Shown: positions 1 through 7,061 of the stretch, piece after piece
How the letters are laid out: each line of letters starts with the position of its first letter
How positions within the stretch are numbered: position 1 is the stretch's first letter
NCBI GenBank assembly: GCA_024280975.1
Contig: JAMXLQ010000091.1
Location: 1 to 8,523 of the forward strand
DNA: 8,523 nucleotides
Direction of reading: 5' to 3'
Origin: Methanosarcina sp.
GTDB taxonomy: Archaea; Halobacteriota; Methanosarcinia; Methanosarcinales; Methanosarcinaceae
Notes under the pieces: model-generated
The model's input: the letters and a program-made list of their open reading frames with translations, nothing else
What the model was told of the DNA's origin: nothing
Database searches by the model: none
Made by a program: the position numbers and the translations under genes

Positions 1-370
1 CGGAGCGGAACTAAACGCTATCTGGACAGACCTATCTAAAGAGTACAGGAGCCGCTCAGTTGAGTATTACACTGAAGATTCCGCTGAATGGACTTACATT
101 AATCATATCTATCTGACAAGCAACTACTATACCTTCAACTACGCGGTTTCCAAGGCAATAACTCTCGCCCTCTTCAAACAATACAGGGAAGACCCCGAAA
201 TTTTCAACAAAAACTACATTGCCTATCTTTCGGCAGGCTCAACAATGCCTCCTGAGGAAAAACTCAAAAAACACTTAGGGATCAAAATTGACAGAAAGCT
301 CTTTGAAGATGCAATAGATGTTGTTGAGTCAAGGATTCAGGAATTGTATAAACTGGCAAAGGAAGAATAA
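1..370 (+). CDS. pepF: M3-family oligoendopeptidase (PepF-like), C-terminal end only
   Basis: The 5' end lies outside the window. The reading frame starts at base 2 and runs 122 codons to a TAA at 368-370. M3B enzymes are cytoplasmic zinc metallopeptidases that cut short peptides. The zinc site (HExxH) would lie upstream and is not seen. The visible part matches the family's helical C-terminus: a Tyr-rich helix (NHIYLTSNYYTFNYAVSKAI), then YIAYLSAGSTMPPEEKLKKH, then a final helical segment with LGIKIDRKLFEDAID and an ending ELYKLAKEE. The SAGS...P..LKK.LGI layout is characteristic of PepF-type proteins. The frame is clean up to a natural stop, so this end looks intact. The short stretch 371-460 after it holds no recognisable gene. 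The family call is firm; the symbol is a best guess within M3B. Confidence 0.8.
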   Translation, partial: GAELNAIWTDLSKEYRSRSVEYYTEDSAEWTYINHIYLTSNYYTFNYAVSKAITLALFKQYREDPEIFNKNYIAYLSAGSTMPPEEKLKKHLGIKIDRKLFEDAIDVVESRIQELYKLAKEE

Positions 371-460
371 TTCTGAAAGGTATTTGGGAGAAAATTCTAG
401 AAAAAGGAATACCTGAGTACGAGGAAGCTTACAGGATACACATAAGGAAAAGTAGGAGAA

Positions 461-1019
461 TGTGAGTTTTTACATAAAAGAATCCAAGCAAGAATAGTTT
501 AACCTATGATTTACAGGAACCTTTCAGGTCTCTTGTAGATTTAGCAGTCATGAGTTTAGTTGAAATGAGATGATGGATAAGATAGAATTCATTGTAACTG
601 AGAATTATAACCTGAGATTACGGGGTTTTGAGGGCAAAGAAAGTAATTAATGAGTTCTCTAGTATGATGAACCAGGCTGTAAGTTATGAGGATAAACAGA
701 CAACCTTGATATCTATCCAGATATTGAAGGTCAGAGAATTAGCCCATTACCTCGTAGGAAAAACCAAAAATTTAGAGTTTGTTAACCTGGTTATGGGATT
801 CAGAGGGCTGAATCTCAAGAAATTAGGCAAAAAATTCTCAAGATTTTATATTCCGATTGGAAAAAACTAGGGTTTTCTAAGGAAACTCTGCATTATATGA
901 AACAAAACACAAAAAGTGATAAAACTTTTACCCTTAACAGCCACTTTTTTGGAGGATTAAAGCTTAGGAGAATTTGGTTTAGGGGATTAACCGAATTTGA
1001 TCAGAAAAATTATTTTTAA
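461..1019 (+). pseudogene. cas1: Decayed 3' part of CRISPR-associated cas1
   Basis: Cas1 is the metal-dependent integrase that, with Cas2, inserts spacers into CRISPR arrays. Only its C-terminal portion can be read here, and only by switching frames. Bases 461-475 give CEFLH, like the family's GFLHE with its catalytic His. Bases 481-570 give NPSKNSLTYDLQEPFR and then SLVDLAVMSLVE, ending at TGA 571. Bases 573-623 give MDKIEFIVTENYNLRLR. Bases 631-785 give AKKVINEF and then KVRELAHYLVGKTKNLEF. Bases 786-944 give NPGYGIQRAESQEIRQKIL, then YSDWKKLGFSKETLHYMKQN, then KTFTLNSH. The order and spacing follow Cas1, but there are at least four frame changes (about 475-481, 565-573, 624-631, 783-789). 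The N-terminal half is missing and the reading degenerates after 944 before a stop at 1017-1019. No other cas gene or CRISPR array is visible. The 80-codon open frame at 628-870 is one piece of this fossil, not a gene. The identification rests on remembered family motifs. Confidence 0.78.
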
Positions 1020-1070
1020 TTTAAAATTTCAATATAATATAATCATTTAATCAAATTGAAATTTTAAATT
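1018..1070. repeat. AT-rich inverted repeat, 16-bp perfect arms
   Basis: The arms AATTTAAAATTTCAAT (1018-1033) and ATTGAAATTTTAAATT (1055-1070) are perfect reverse complements separated by 21 nt. The left arm overlaps the last stop of the cas1 remnant. It could be a terminator-like hairpin, the scar of a small element, or simply a product of the extreme AT bias. The arms are longer than base composition alone makes likely, but the stem is almost entirely A-T. Confidence 0.6.
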
Positions 1071-1570
1071 TAATTAAAATAAAATGCACTAAATTATATT
1101 TTGTTTGGAAACAATTTTTGATATAATTAATTTAAAATAATTTATCTTTTTATTATATGCTAGAGTTGGGAAATGGGTATCATCTATCCATAAAAGAATT
1201 TTCTAGAGGTCGCTGATCCATCTTCTAACTGATATGCTTGGGGAGAGTATAATATTTGGAGAAACTGTATTGGGATATGCAGTTAAATATAGTACCTCTG
1301 GGATTTTTCTTACGTTATGGTTTTGCTTTTTTACGAATACTTATCTCAATATTTTCAATCTTGTCCTTTATAAGTTCTGTTTTATCAACGAGTTTTTGAT
1401 AAGAATTCTCAGATTTCTACGAATTTTAATATCTGACGTTTGCTATAATGAGATGATAGGTATTTATTATAATTTTTTAATCCGTGGTTATATACACAAC
1501 TGATGTATACAATTGAGTGTATTAAAATATTTTACACGAATGTTCAAATTATATAAATACGATAGATAAT
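1071..1570. other. AT-rich gap without a supported gene; faint antisense coding trace
   Basis: Nothing in this stretch passes as an intact gene. A short symmetric sequence, TTGTTT-GG-AAACAA, lies at 1101-1114. The 89-codon plus-strand frame at 1234-1503 encodes a Phe/Leu/Ile/Tyr-rich string with no family resemblance and no Shine-Dalgarno. Such composition is what the antisense of a Lys/Glu-rich gene gives. The minus strand does carry a charged helical run in the same interval (QKLVDKTELIKDKIENIEIS, then IRKKAKP and a stop, roughly 1410 down to 1325). The trace may therefore be a remnant of a minus-strand gene. I do not recognise its family. Confidence 0.4.
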
Positions 1571-1700
1571 GAGCCTATCCCAAAACTCAAAATTGATTCT
1601 CTGAATCCTCTATTCCGAATAATCAATCAAGTTTCTGATCATGAAAACAATCCTGAAAATTCTTGATGATTAAGAATTAAATGGCTTTTGGGATAGGCTC
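1571..1700. mobile_element. MITE-like non-autonomous element, 130 bp
   Basis: The ends are perfect terminal inverted repeats: GAGCCTATCCCAAAA at 1571-1585 and TTTTGGGATAGGCTC at 1686-1700. One further base pair outside also matches (T1570/A1701). The element is flanked by the triplet AAT on both sides (1568-1570 and 1701-1703), consistent with a 3-bp target duplication, though in AT-rich DNA this is weak. The interior has no open frame and contains secondary inverted segments (AATCAATCAAG near 1620-1632 against CTTGATGATTAAG near 1663-1675), so the whole unit can fold on itself. Size and ends fit a MITE mobilised in trans. The GAGCCT-type ends recall some IS5-group elements, which is inference. 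It lies 86 bp upstream of the MEDS-kinase start. Confidence 0.75.
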
Positions 1701-1746
1701 AATAATAAACAAAACGAAATTTTAGTTATAGATTGAGTAAATACGT

Positions 1747-1780
1747 AAGATTCTTTTTACTTTGAATCTTTGTTTCGGAG
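1747..1780 (+). promoter_or_regulatory. Leader hairpin and Shine-Dalgarno of the MEDS kinase
   Basis: GGAG at 1777-1780 lies 6 nt before the ATG at 1787 and supports that start. Just upstream, AAGATTC (1747-1753) and GAATCTT (1764-1770) form a 7-bp stem with a 10-nt loop, ending 6 nt before the Shine-Dalgarno. A structure this close to the ribosome site could affect translation, but the stem is short and may have no function. No TATA box can be placed confidently between the mobile element and the gene. Confidence 0.45.
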
Positions 1781-1786
1781 AAGAAA

Positions 1787-4198
1787 ATGGGAAACAATAG
1801 TAGGATCTCTGGTATTGATATTATTAAAGATGTTCTTTGGGGAACACATTTCTGTCAATTCTACCAGACAAAAGAAGATTTAGTAGATACTTTGGTTTCT
1901 TACTTCAAAGCAGGACTGGAAAACAACGAATTTTGCCTCTGGATCACCTCACAGCCTTTGGATGTAGAAGAAGCAAAAGAAGCTTTTAAAAGGGCTGTTC
2001 CTGATATTGATACTTATCTTGAAAAAGGGCAAATTGAGTTTATCCCTTGCATGCACTGGTACTCCGAAAATGGATTTTTTAATTCCGAGAGAGTCTTAAA
2101 TGTCTGGATTGAAAAGCTTAATCAAGCCTTAATCAAAGGTTATGACGGTTTGAGGCTGACCGAAGACATCTCCTGGTTGAAGAAAGAAAACTGGGATGAT
2201 CTTGAAAGTTATAATAAAGAAATAGATAGAGTCGTTGGCAACTACCATATGATGTATCTCTGCACCTATTCTCTTGACAGATTCAGTGCAACTGAAGTTA
2301 TTGACGTGATTTCCAAACATAAATTTGCTTTAATCAAGAGTGATGGGGAATGGGAACAGATTGAAAATTCCAGGTGGAAAAAGGCAGAGTATAAAACTCA
2401 GATACTTGCAGATATTATGGAATTGTCGGACGATGCCATTATAACTGAATCCCTGGATGGAATTATTACCGGCTGGAATAGAGGCGCAGAGCGAATTTAT
2501 GGTTATTCAGCCAAAGAAATTTTGGGAAATCCCCTATCTATCCTTGATCCTCCCATATTAGTTGAAGAAGCAAAAGAATTAACTGAACTCATTAAACAGG
2601 AAGACAGAATACACCATTATGAGACTTTACAGTTAAGAAAAGACGGTACGATAATAGACGTCTCACTAACTCTTTCTCCAATTTTCGAGGATTCTGGAAA
2701 TCCAATAGCTGCCTTAATCATCGCTAAGGATCTATCTAAAAGTAAAAGAGCAAAAGAAAGATTTCAGAAAAGTGAGGAAATATACAGAATTGTCACACAG
2801 CAGACAGGGCAGTTGATATATGACTATGATTTAATAACAGATAGATGCAGTTGGGCAGGTGCCATAGAAGAAGTTACAGGATATAAATCTGAAGAATTTC
2901 AGAAGCTTGGCAAGTATGTTTGGAGTACAAATATTGAGCCCTTAAATGGGAATTTTGTAGATGCAAAACACCAGAATGTCAGAAATACTGGAAATAGATT
3001 TAAAGAAGAACTAAGGTTGAGACGAAAAGACGGAAAATATATTTATGTAGAAAATAAAGGAATTTACCTTAAGGGTAACGAGGGCTATCCTTACGAGGCT
3101 ATAGGGGTAATTAAGGATATTACAGATTGGAAACTTGCAATTAAAAAAGTAGAAGAGAGTGAAGAGAAATATCGATCCTTTGCACAGAATTTCCAGGGGA
3201 TTATTTACCAGCGTGATGAAAACTTTGTTTCTACATTTCTTCATGGGGCTGTTGAAGAAATCACCGGGTATACAGAAAAGGAGTTAATGACATGGATCAA
3301 GTGGAAAGATCTAATCCATGAAGATGACTTACCTCTCGTTTTCAAAGAAGAAGAAAAAGTCCATAAATCTCCATCCACAAGTTATGGAAATATTGAATAT
3401 CGCATAAGACACAGGGATGGAAGAATCAGATGGATTCATGAGGTTTTCCAGAAAATCAAAGAAACAGATCGAAATCTAGAGTTCTACCAGGGTACGATTT
3501 ATGACGTGACCGAAAGAAAAGAGACAGAAAAAGTTCTTCAAAATATCGAGATTACCCGTAAAAAAGAAATTCATCATAGAATCAAGAATAACCTTCAGGT
3601 GATTTCGTCCCTGCTTGATCTACAGGCTGATAAGTTCCAGGATAAAGAATGTATTAAAGACTCTGAGGTTCTCGAAGCCTTTGGAGAAAGCCAGAATAGA
3701 GTCCTTTCAATGTCTCTTATCCATGAAGAACTCTATAAAGGGAAAGGGAACGATACACTAAACTTTTCGGAGTATGTCAGGAATCTAGCTAAAAATCTTT
3801 TACAGACTTACAACCTTAGCAGTGAAAACATCCGCCTGAATATGAACCTGGAAGAAGACGCGTTCTTTGATATGGATATTGCTGTTCCTCTAGGAATAAT
3901 TGTCAATGAACTTTTTTCGAATTCACTCAAATACGCATTTAATGAAGGTGAAAAAGGTGAAATCCGAATCCGGCTTTACAGGGAAGAAAAAAATAATGAA
4001 ACGCATAAATCTTTTTTCAGCCTGACAATTTCGGATAATGGGAAAGGAATTCCTGAAAATGTGGAACTAGAAAATGTCGAGTCCCTAGGGTTGCAATTAG
4101 TGAGCCTTCTTGTCGATCAGCTGGATGGAGAAATCAAACTTAATCGAGATCATGGAACAGAATTCGTAATTACTTTCGAAGTAACTGAAAAATTATAA
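1787..4198 (+). CDS. MEDS-PAS-PAS-PAS sensor histidine kinase (HisKA_2 type)
   Basis: This 803-residue cytoplasmic kinase has no signal peptide and no membrane segment. The MEDS sensory domain spans about 12-190 (WGTHFCQFYQTKEDL, then FKAGLENNEFCLWITSQPL, later LRLTEDISWL and YLCTYSLDRFSATEV). This domain is known from DcmR-type regulators and many methanogen kinases; its ligand is not established here. Three PAS domains follow at about 205-320, 330-450 and 455-580. The first two have close counterparts in the kinase at 5523-7061; the third (HGAVEEITGYTEKEL) does not. The dimerisation and phosphoacceptor region has EIHHRIKNNLQ with the candidate His at 596/597. The ATPase domain shows the N box NELFSNSLKYAF (707-718), DNGKGIP (750-756), GLQLV (768-772) and GTEF (790-793), so all ATP-binding motifs are present and activity is expected. 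GGAG 6 nt upstream fixes the start. No receiver domain or response-regulator gene lies nearby, so it is an orphan kinase within this window. The hydrolase starts 103 bp downstream on the same strand. Confidence 0.92.
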   Translation: MGNNSRISGIDIIKDVLWGTHFCQFYQTKEDLVDTLVSYFKAGLENNEFCLWITSQPLDVEEAKEAFKRAVPDIDTYLEKGQIEFIPCMHWYSENGFFNSERVLNVWIEKLNQALIKGYDGLRLTEDISWLKKENWDDLESYNKEIDRVVGNYHMMYLCTYSLDRFSATEVIDVISKHKFALIKSDGEWEQIENSRWKKAEYKTQILADIMELSDDAIITESLDGIITGWNRGAERIYGYSAKEILGNPLSILDPPILVEEAKELTELIKQEDRIHHYETLQLRKDGTIIDVSLTLSPIFEDSGNPIAALIIAKDLSKSKRAKERFQKSEEIYRIVTQQTGQLIYDYDLITDRCSWAGAIEEVTGYKSEEFQKLGKYVWSTNIEPLNGNFVDAKHQNVRNTGNRFKEELRLRRKDGKYIYVENKGIYLKGNEGYPYEAIGVIKDITDWKLAIKKVEESEEKYRSFAQNFQGIIYQRDENFVSTFLHGAVEEITGYTEKELMTWIKWKDLIHEDDLPLVFKEEEKVHKSPSTSYGNIEYRIRHRDGRIRWIHEVFQKIKETDRNLEFYQGTIYDVTERKETEKVLQNIEITRKKEIHHRIKNNLQVISSLLDLQADKFQDKECIKDSEVLEAFGESQNRVLSMSLIHEELYKGKGNDTLNFSEYVRNLAKNLLQTYNLSSENIRLNMNLEEDAFFDMDIAVPLGIIVNELFSNSLKYAFNEGEKGEIRIRLYREEKNNETHKSFFSLTISDNGKGIPENVELENVESLGLQLVSLLVDQLDGEIKLNRDHGTEFVITFEVTEKL

Positions 4199-4301
4199 TC
4201 CAGGATAAATTGTCCACGTATCACTTATTTTAAGAGTAAATTATTGTTAAAAGTTTAATGTTATCCAAAAGTGAGAATAGATAAAAGTCTAAATTACATT
4301 T

Positions 4302-5024
4302 ATGCAGAGTACGGGATTGAGGGGCACAAAACTATCGGGGACAGAGATAGTTAAAATCGAAAAACAAGAGATCGAAACTGTCATTCTCGACGTAGAAAGA
4401 GGGCAAAAAGATTTGTATGAATTCGTCCAGATAGAGACCAGCCGTGGCAGGGTAGATTGCGCTTACTACAGGGCAGAAGGAACAGATAAAGGGGTAATTA
4501 TGGTTACAGGAGTAACCGGGGATTTTGATAGTCCTGCAAACAGCCTGTACCCACGTTTATCTGCCGATCTAAAGGAGACAGGCATAAGTTCATTAAGGAT
4601 TAAATTCAGGAATCCAAAAGATTTGTCAGAAGCTTTAATAGATGTTCTTGTAGGGATGGAGTTTTTAAAATCAGAAAACGTTGTAACTTTTGGTTTGATA
4701 GGGCACTCTTTTGGGGGTGCAGTCGTTGTTCAGGCTGCCTTTAATAATAAAAACGTAAAAACCATAGTTTTGCTCTCAACTCAGGGCTATGGGATTACTC
4801 CAATCTCCTTTCTCCCAAAAAACACATCAGTGTTCCTGATTCATGGCGAGGAGGATGAAATTATACCTCCTGAAGTTTCGGTACAAGTCTATGATCTGGC
4901 ACACGAACCTAAAAGAATCGAAATATATGACGCTAAAGCTGGACATAAATTAGATAAGGTAGCCGATGAGGTTTACGTGGAAATAAAAGATTGGATTATA
5001 AAATATTTAAACAAGCGCCAATAA
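4302..5024 (+). CDS. Alpha/beta hydrolase, dienelactone-hydrolase-like
   Basis: A 240-residue soluble protein with the alpha/beta hydrolase fold from about residue 40 on. The nucleophile elbow is GHSFGG with Ser136. The acid is probably Asp185 in HGEEDEIIPP and the base His215 in AGHKLD, giving a full Ser-Asp-His triad in the expected order. A strand-turn at VIMVTGVTGDFDSP (about 65-78) lies where the oxyanion loop is usually found. The HGEED.I.P segment resembles the dienelactone hydrolase and small serine esterase or peptidase branch. The substrate cannot be told from sequence. The ATG has no Shine-Dalgarno; an AT-rich ATAGATAAAA lies about 16-25 bp upstream, so a leaderless or weakly led transcript is possible. 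The next in-frame ATG is at codon 67, too late for the fold, which supports the given start. It lies between two related kinases on the same strand. Whether it shares the first kinase's transcript across the 103-bp gap is not clear. Confidence 0.88.
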   Translation: MQSTGLRGTKLSGTEIVKIEKQEIETVILDVERGQKDLYEFVQIETSRGRVDCAYYRAEGTDKGVIMVTGVTGDFDSPANSLYPRLSADLKETGISSLRIKFRNPKDLSEALIDVLVGMEFLKSENVVTFGLIGHSFGGAVVVQAAFNNKNVKTIVLLSTQGYGITPISFLPKNTSVFLIHGEEDEIIPPEVSVQVYDLAHEPKRIEIYDAKAGHKLDKVADEVYVEIKDWIIKYLNKRQ

Positions 5025-5080
5025 AATTTATGTCCCGAATTTCGTTTCGAGAGCAAAGAAACTCAAAGATTTTCTGGGAG

Positions 5081-5140
5081 TTGCGATGTAATCGCAATAG
5101 CACGAGGTCTGTTTCGCTCGCTTTGCTCGCTCAAGCAGAC
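5081..5140. repeat. Two adjacent hairpins, GC-rich against the AT-rich background
   Basis: TTGCGAT-GTA-ATCGCAA (5081-5097) is a perfect 7-bp stem with a 3-nt loop. Next, GTCTGTTT (5107-5114) pairs with AAGCAGAC (5133-5140) with one G-U wobble. Its 18-nt loop contains the near-repeat CGCTCGCT/TGCTCGCT. The pair lies 57 bp after the hydrolase stop. It could be an mRNA 3' end structure, a small RNA, or a dispersed extragenic repeat. No U-tract follows directly, so a classical terminator is not favoured. Confidence 0.55.
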
Positions 5141-5255
5141 TAACTTATAGGCAGATAATTCTTTACTTAAAAGGGATAATTTTACGAAATTAAACTTTTT
5201 CTACATATCCCGAGCCGTAATTCGAGAATGAATGTCGAATAATTTTTATAATTTA

Positions 5256-5277
5256 ACAATGTTATTACAATGTTGTT
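5256..5277. repeat. 11-bp tandem direct repeat
   Basis: ACAATGTTATT (5256-5266) is followed directly by ACAATGTTGTT (5267-5277), differing at one base. One-turn spacing makes two side-by-side protein sites possible. It is about 150 bp upstream of the likely TATA box of the second kinase, rather far for a core promoter element. No binding protein can be named. Confidence 0.45.
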
Positions 5278-5420
5278 ATATTTAGAGGACACTATTCTAA
5301 GTCAAACTGTATTTTGTAGTTCAAAATATCATATATCTGAAAACTGCGACTGTCTTAGCAGAAAAAATTTAAATTTTAGCTGTAAATCGGAATCTAGGGA
5401 TTACTTTAATTACAAACTCA

Positions 5421-5449
5421 TTTAAATAAATACAAATATATATTTGTAT
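5421..5449 (+). promoter_or_regulatory. Probable TATA box with a 20-bp perfect palindrome (candidate operator)
   Basis: TTTAAATA at 5421-5428 fits an archaeal TATA box. It is followed directly by ATACAAATATATATTTGTAT (5430-5449), which is exactly self-complementary over all 20 bases. If transcription starts about 25 bp after the TATA box, the palindrome fills the space between TATA box and start site. This is a known repressor position in archaea, since binding there would block polymerase recruitment. The resulting leader would be about 70 nt. The high A+T content makes chance palindromes more likely, so the operator role is inference. Confidence 0.5.
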
Positions 5450-5522
5450 AATTCTTATCTTGTTCCTCTCTGAAAATGTCTGTAATCTTAACCGATAATT
5501 TTTTGGTCAAAAGGTAGATTAA

Positions 5523-7061
5523 ATGAAAAGGACAGATGATCCCAAGGATAAAGATATAGAAGACAAAATTTGGATGCTTGAAAGTATTCTGGAATCATCA
5601 ATAGATGCAATTATAACCGAGTCCTTTGACGGTGTTATTACCAGCTGGAATAAAGGTGCAGAGAAAATTTATGGTTATTCGGCTGAAGAAATTCTAGGAA
5701 AGTCTATGTCCATCCTTGAACCATCAATGTTAGACGGCGAAACTGAAGAGTTAATTGAATTTGTTAAACACGGAGATATTATCCAAGATTATGAGACTTT
5801 ACAATTAAAAAAGGATTATAAGATGATAACAGTCTCACTGACTCTTTCTCCGGTCTTTGATTCGTTTAAAAATTTAGTTTCAATCGTGGTTATTGCCAAG
5901 GATATAACTGAAACAAAGCAAACCGAAGAAGAACTTCGGAAAAGCGAGGAAAGATACAGGAAAATTGCGGAAAGATATAGGATTGCCACAGAGCAGACAG
6001 GACATGTGATATATGACTATGATTTAATAACAGATAAGTGCAGCTGGGCAGGTGCCATAGAAGAAGTTACAGGATATACATTTGAAGAATTTCAGAAGCT
6101 TGGCAAAGACGTTTGGATTGAGAATGTTCATTCCATAAACATAGATTGCATAGACGAAGAAATCCAGAATTCGAGAATGATCGGAGACAGATTTAAAGAA
6201 GAATTAATATTTAGAAGAAAAGACGGAACTTGCGTTTATGTCGAACATAATGGTGTCTGCCTTAAGGACAATGAAGGTCATCTTTATAGGTCTGTCGGAG
6301 TACTGAAAGATATCACTAAACAAAAGGAAACAGAAGCTACTTTGGCAAGTATTGAGACTGCCCGCAAAAAGGAAATCCACCACCGCATTAAGAATAATCT
6401 TCAGGTAATTTCCTCCCTGCTGGATCTTCAGGCTGAACAGTTCAGAAACCAGGAGAATATTAAGGATTCAGAAGTTCTGGAAGCCTTTAGGGAAAGCCAG
6501 GATAGAGTGATATCCATGGCCCTTATTCACGAAGAACTACACAAAGGTGAGGGGTTTGAGATACTAAACTTTTCTCCGTACATTCAGGAACTCGCTGAGA
6601 ATCTTTTACTGACATATCAAATCGGAACTGATGTTAGCCTAAACATAGACCTCGAAGATAATATTTTCTTTGATATGGATACTGCTGTTCCTTTAGGTAT
6701 AATTGTCAATGAACTTATTTCAAATTCTCTCAAACATGCATTTATAGGAAGAAACAGAGGTGAAATTAGAATCAACCTTTGTAGAGAGAAAAGAGAACTT
6801 ATAACTGGCATAGAAGAAAACATAGATGAAGACTGTAAGAGTACCAGTTTTACTCTGACTGTATCAGACAACGGTGTAGGTATTCCAGAAAATCTTGAGA
6901 TTGAAGAGCTTGATAGTCTTGGACTGCAGCTTGTAGCTTCCCTTGTCGACCAGTTAGATGGGAAGCTTGAACTGAAAAGAGATAATGGCACTGAGTTCAT
7001 TATAAAGTTTACAGTAACAGAAAACAATAATCCGGTATCAGTATCAGCTAAATGTACTTAG
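5523..7061 (+). CDS. PAS-PAS sensor histidine kinase (HisKA_2 type), paralogue of the MEDS kinase
   Basis: A 512-residue cytoplasmic kinase without membrane segments. The first PAS domain is at about 20-130 (DAIITESFDGVITSWNKGAE), then a short helix with ELRKSEERYRKIAE, then a second PAS at about 153-265 (IYDYDLITDKCSWAGAIEEV). The phosphoacceptor region has EIHHRIKNNLQ with the candidate His at 286/287. The ATPase domain has NELISNSLKHAF (396-407), DNGVGIP (449-455), GLQLV (467-471) and GTEF. All motifs are intact. Domain for domain it equals the first kinase without its MEDS domain and third PAS domain. It has an insertion of about ten residues between the N box and DNGVGIP (around IEENIDEDCKS) and a 12-residue C-terminal extension beyond the paralogue's end. 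The ATG has AAGGT (5511-5515) 7 nt upstream. The TAG stop (7059-7061) overlaps the edge of the 7061-7128 element. No response regulator is adjacent. Confidence 0.92.
   Translation: MKRTDDPKDKDIEDKIWMLESILESSIDAIITESFDGVITSWNKGAEKIYGYSAEEILGKSMSILEPSMLDGETEELIEFVKHGDIIQDYETLQLKKDYKMITVSLTLSPVFDSFKNLVSIVVIAKDITETKQTEEELRKSEERYRKIAERYRIATEQTGHVIYDYDLITDKCSWAGAIEEVTGYTFEEFQKLGKDVWIENVHSINIDCIDEEIQNSRMIGDRFKEELIFRRKDGTCVYVEHNGVCLKDNEGHLYRSVGVLKDITKQKETEATLASIETARKKEIHHRIKNNLQVISSLLDLQAEQFRNQENIKDSEVLEAFRESQDRVISMALIHEELHKGEGFEILNFSPYIQELAENLLLTYQIGTDVSLNIDLEDNIFFDMDTAVPLGIIVNELISNSLKHAFIGRNRGEIRINLCREKRELITGIEENIDEDCKSTSFTLTVSDNGVGIPENLEIEELDSLGLQLVASLVDQLDGKLELKRDNGTEFIIKFTVTENNNPVSVSAKCT

Larger units (their letters stand above)
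5025..5522. other. 498-bp intergenic region rich in small repeats and palindromes
   Basis: No gene is supported here. From left to right the region holds a small GTTTC/GAAAC inverted pair (5044-5048, 5058-5062), two compact GC-richer hairpins (5081-5140), an 11-bp tandem repeat (5256-5277), and a TATA-like box with a perfect palindrome (5421-5449). These are listed separately. A 13-codon frame at 5476-5517 starting MSVILTD ends just before the next gene, but nothing suggests that it is translated. Confidence 0.7.

Noticed and set aside
628..870. 80-codon plus-strand frame as a small gene
   Set aside because: It is a fragment of the cas1 remnant: the matching sequence continues in other frames on both sides, and its last 25 or so codons are out of frame with the Cas1 reading.
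1234..1503. 89-codon hydrophobic frame as a membrane protein gene
   Set aside because: Low-complexity Phe/Leu/Ile/Tyr composition from AT-rich DNA, no ribosome site, no family resemblance; better explained as the antisense of a decayed gene.
371..1786. A CRISPR array next to the cas1 remnant
   Set aside because: I looked for regularly spaced direct repeats of 25-40 bp and saw none; the repeats present are inverted and single.
2129..2320. Minus-strand frame inside the MEDS kinase
   Set aside because: Shadow of a strongly supported plus-strand domain; no motifs. The same holds for the minus-strand frames at 3011-3244 and 6617-7027.
5476..5517. 13-codon leader peptide ahead of the second kinase
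   Set aside because: No ribosome site, no amino-acid bias suggesting attenuation, and short frames like this are expected by chance.
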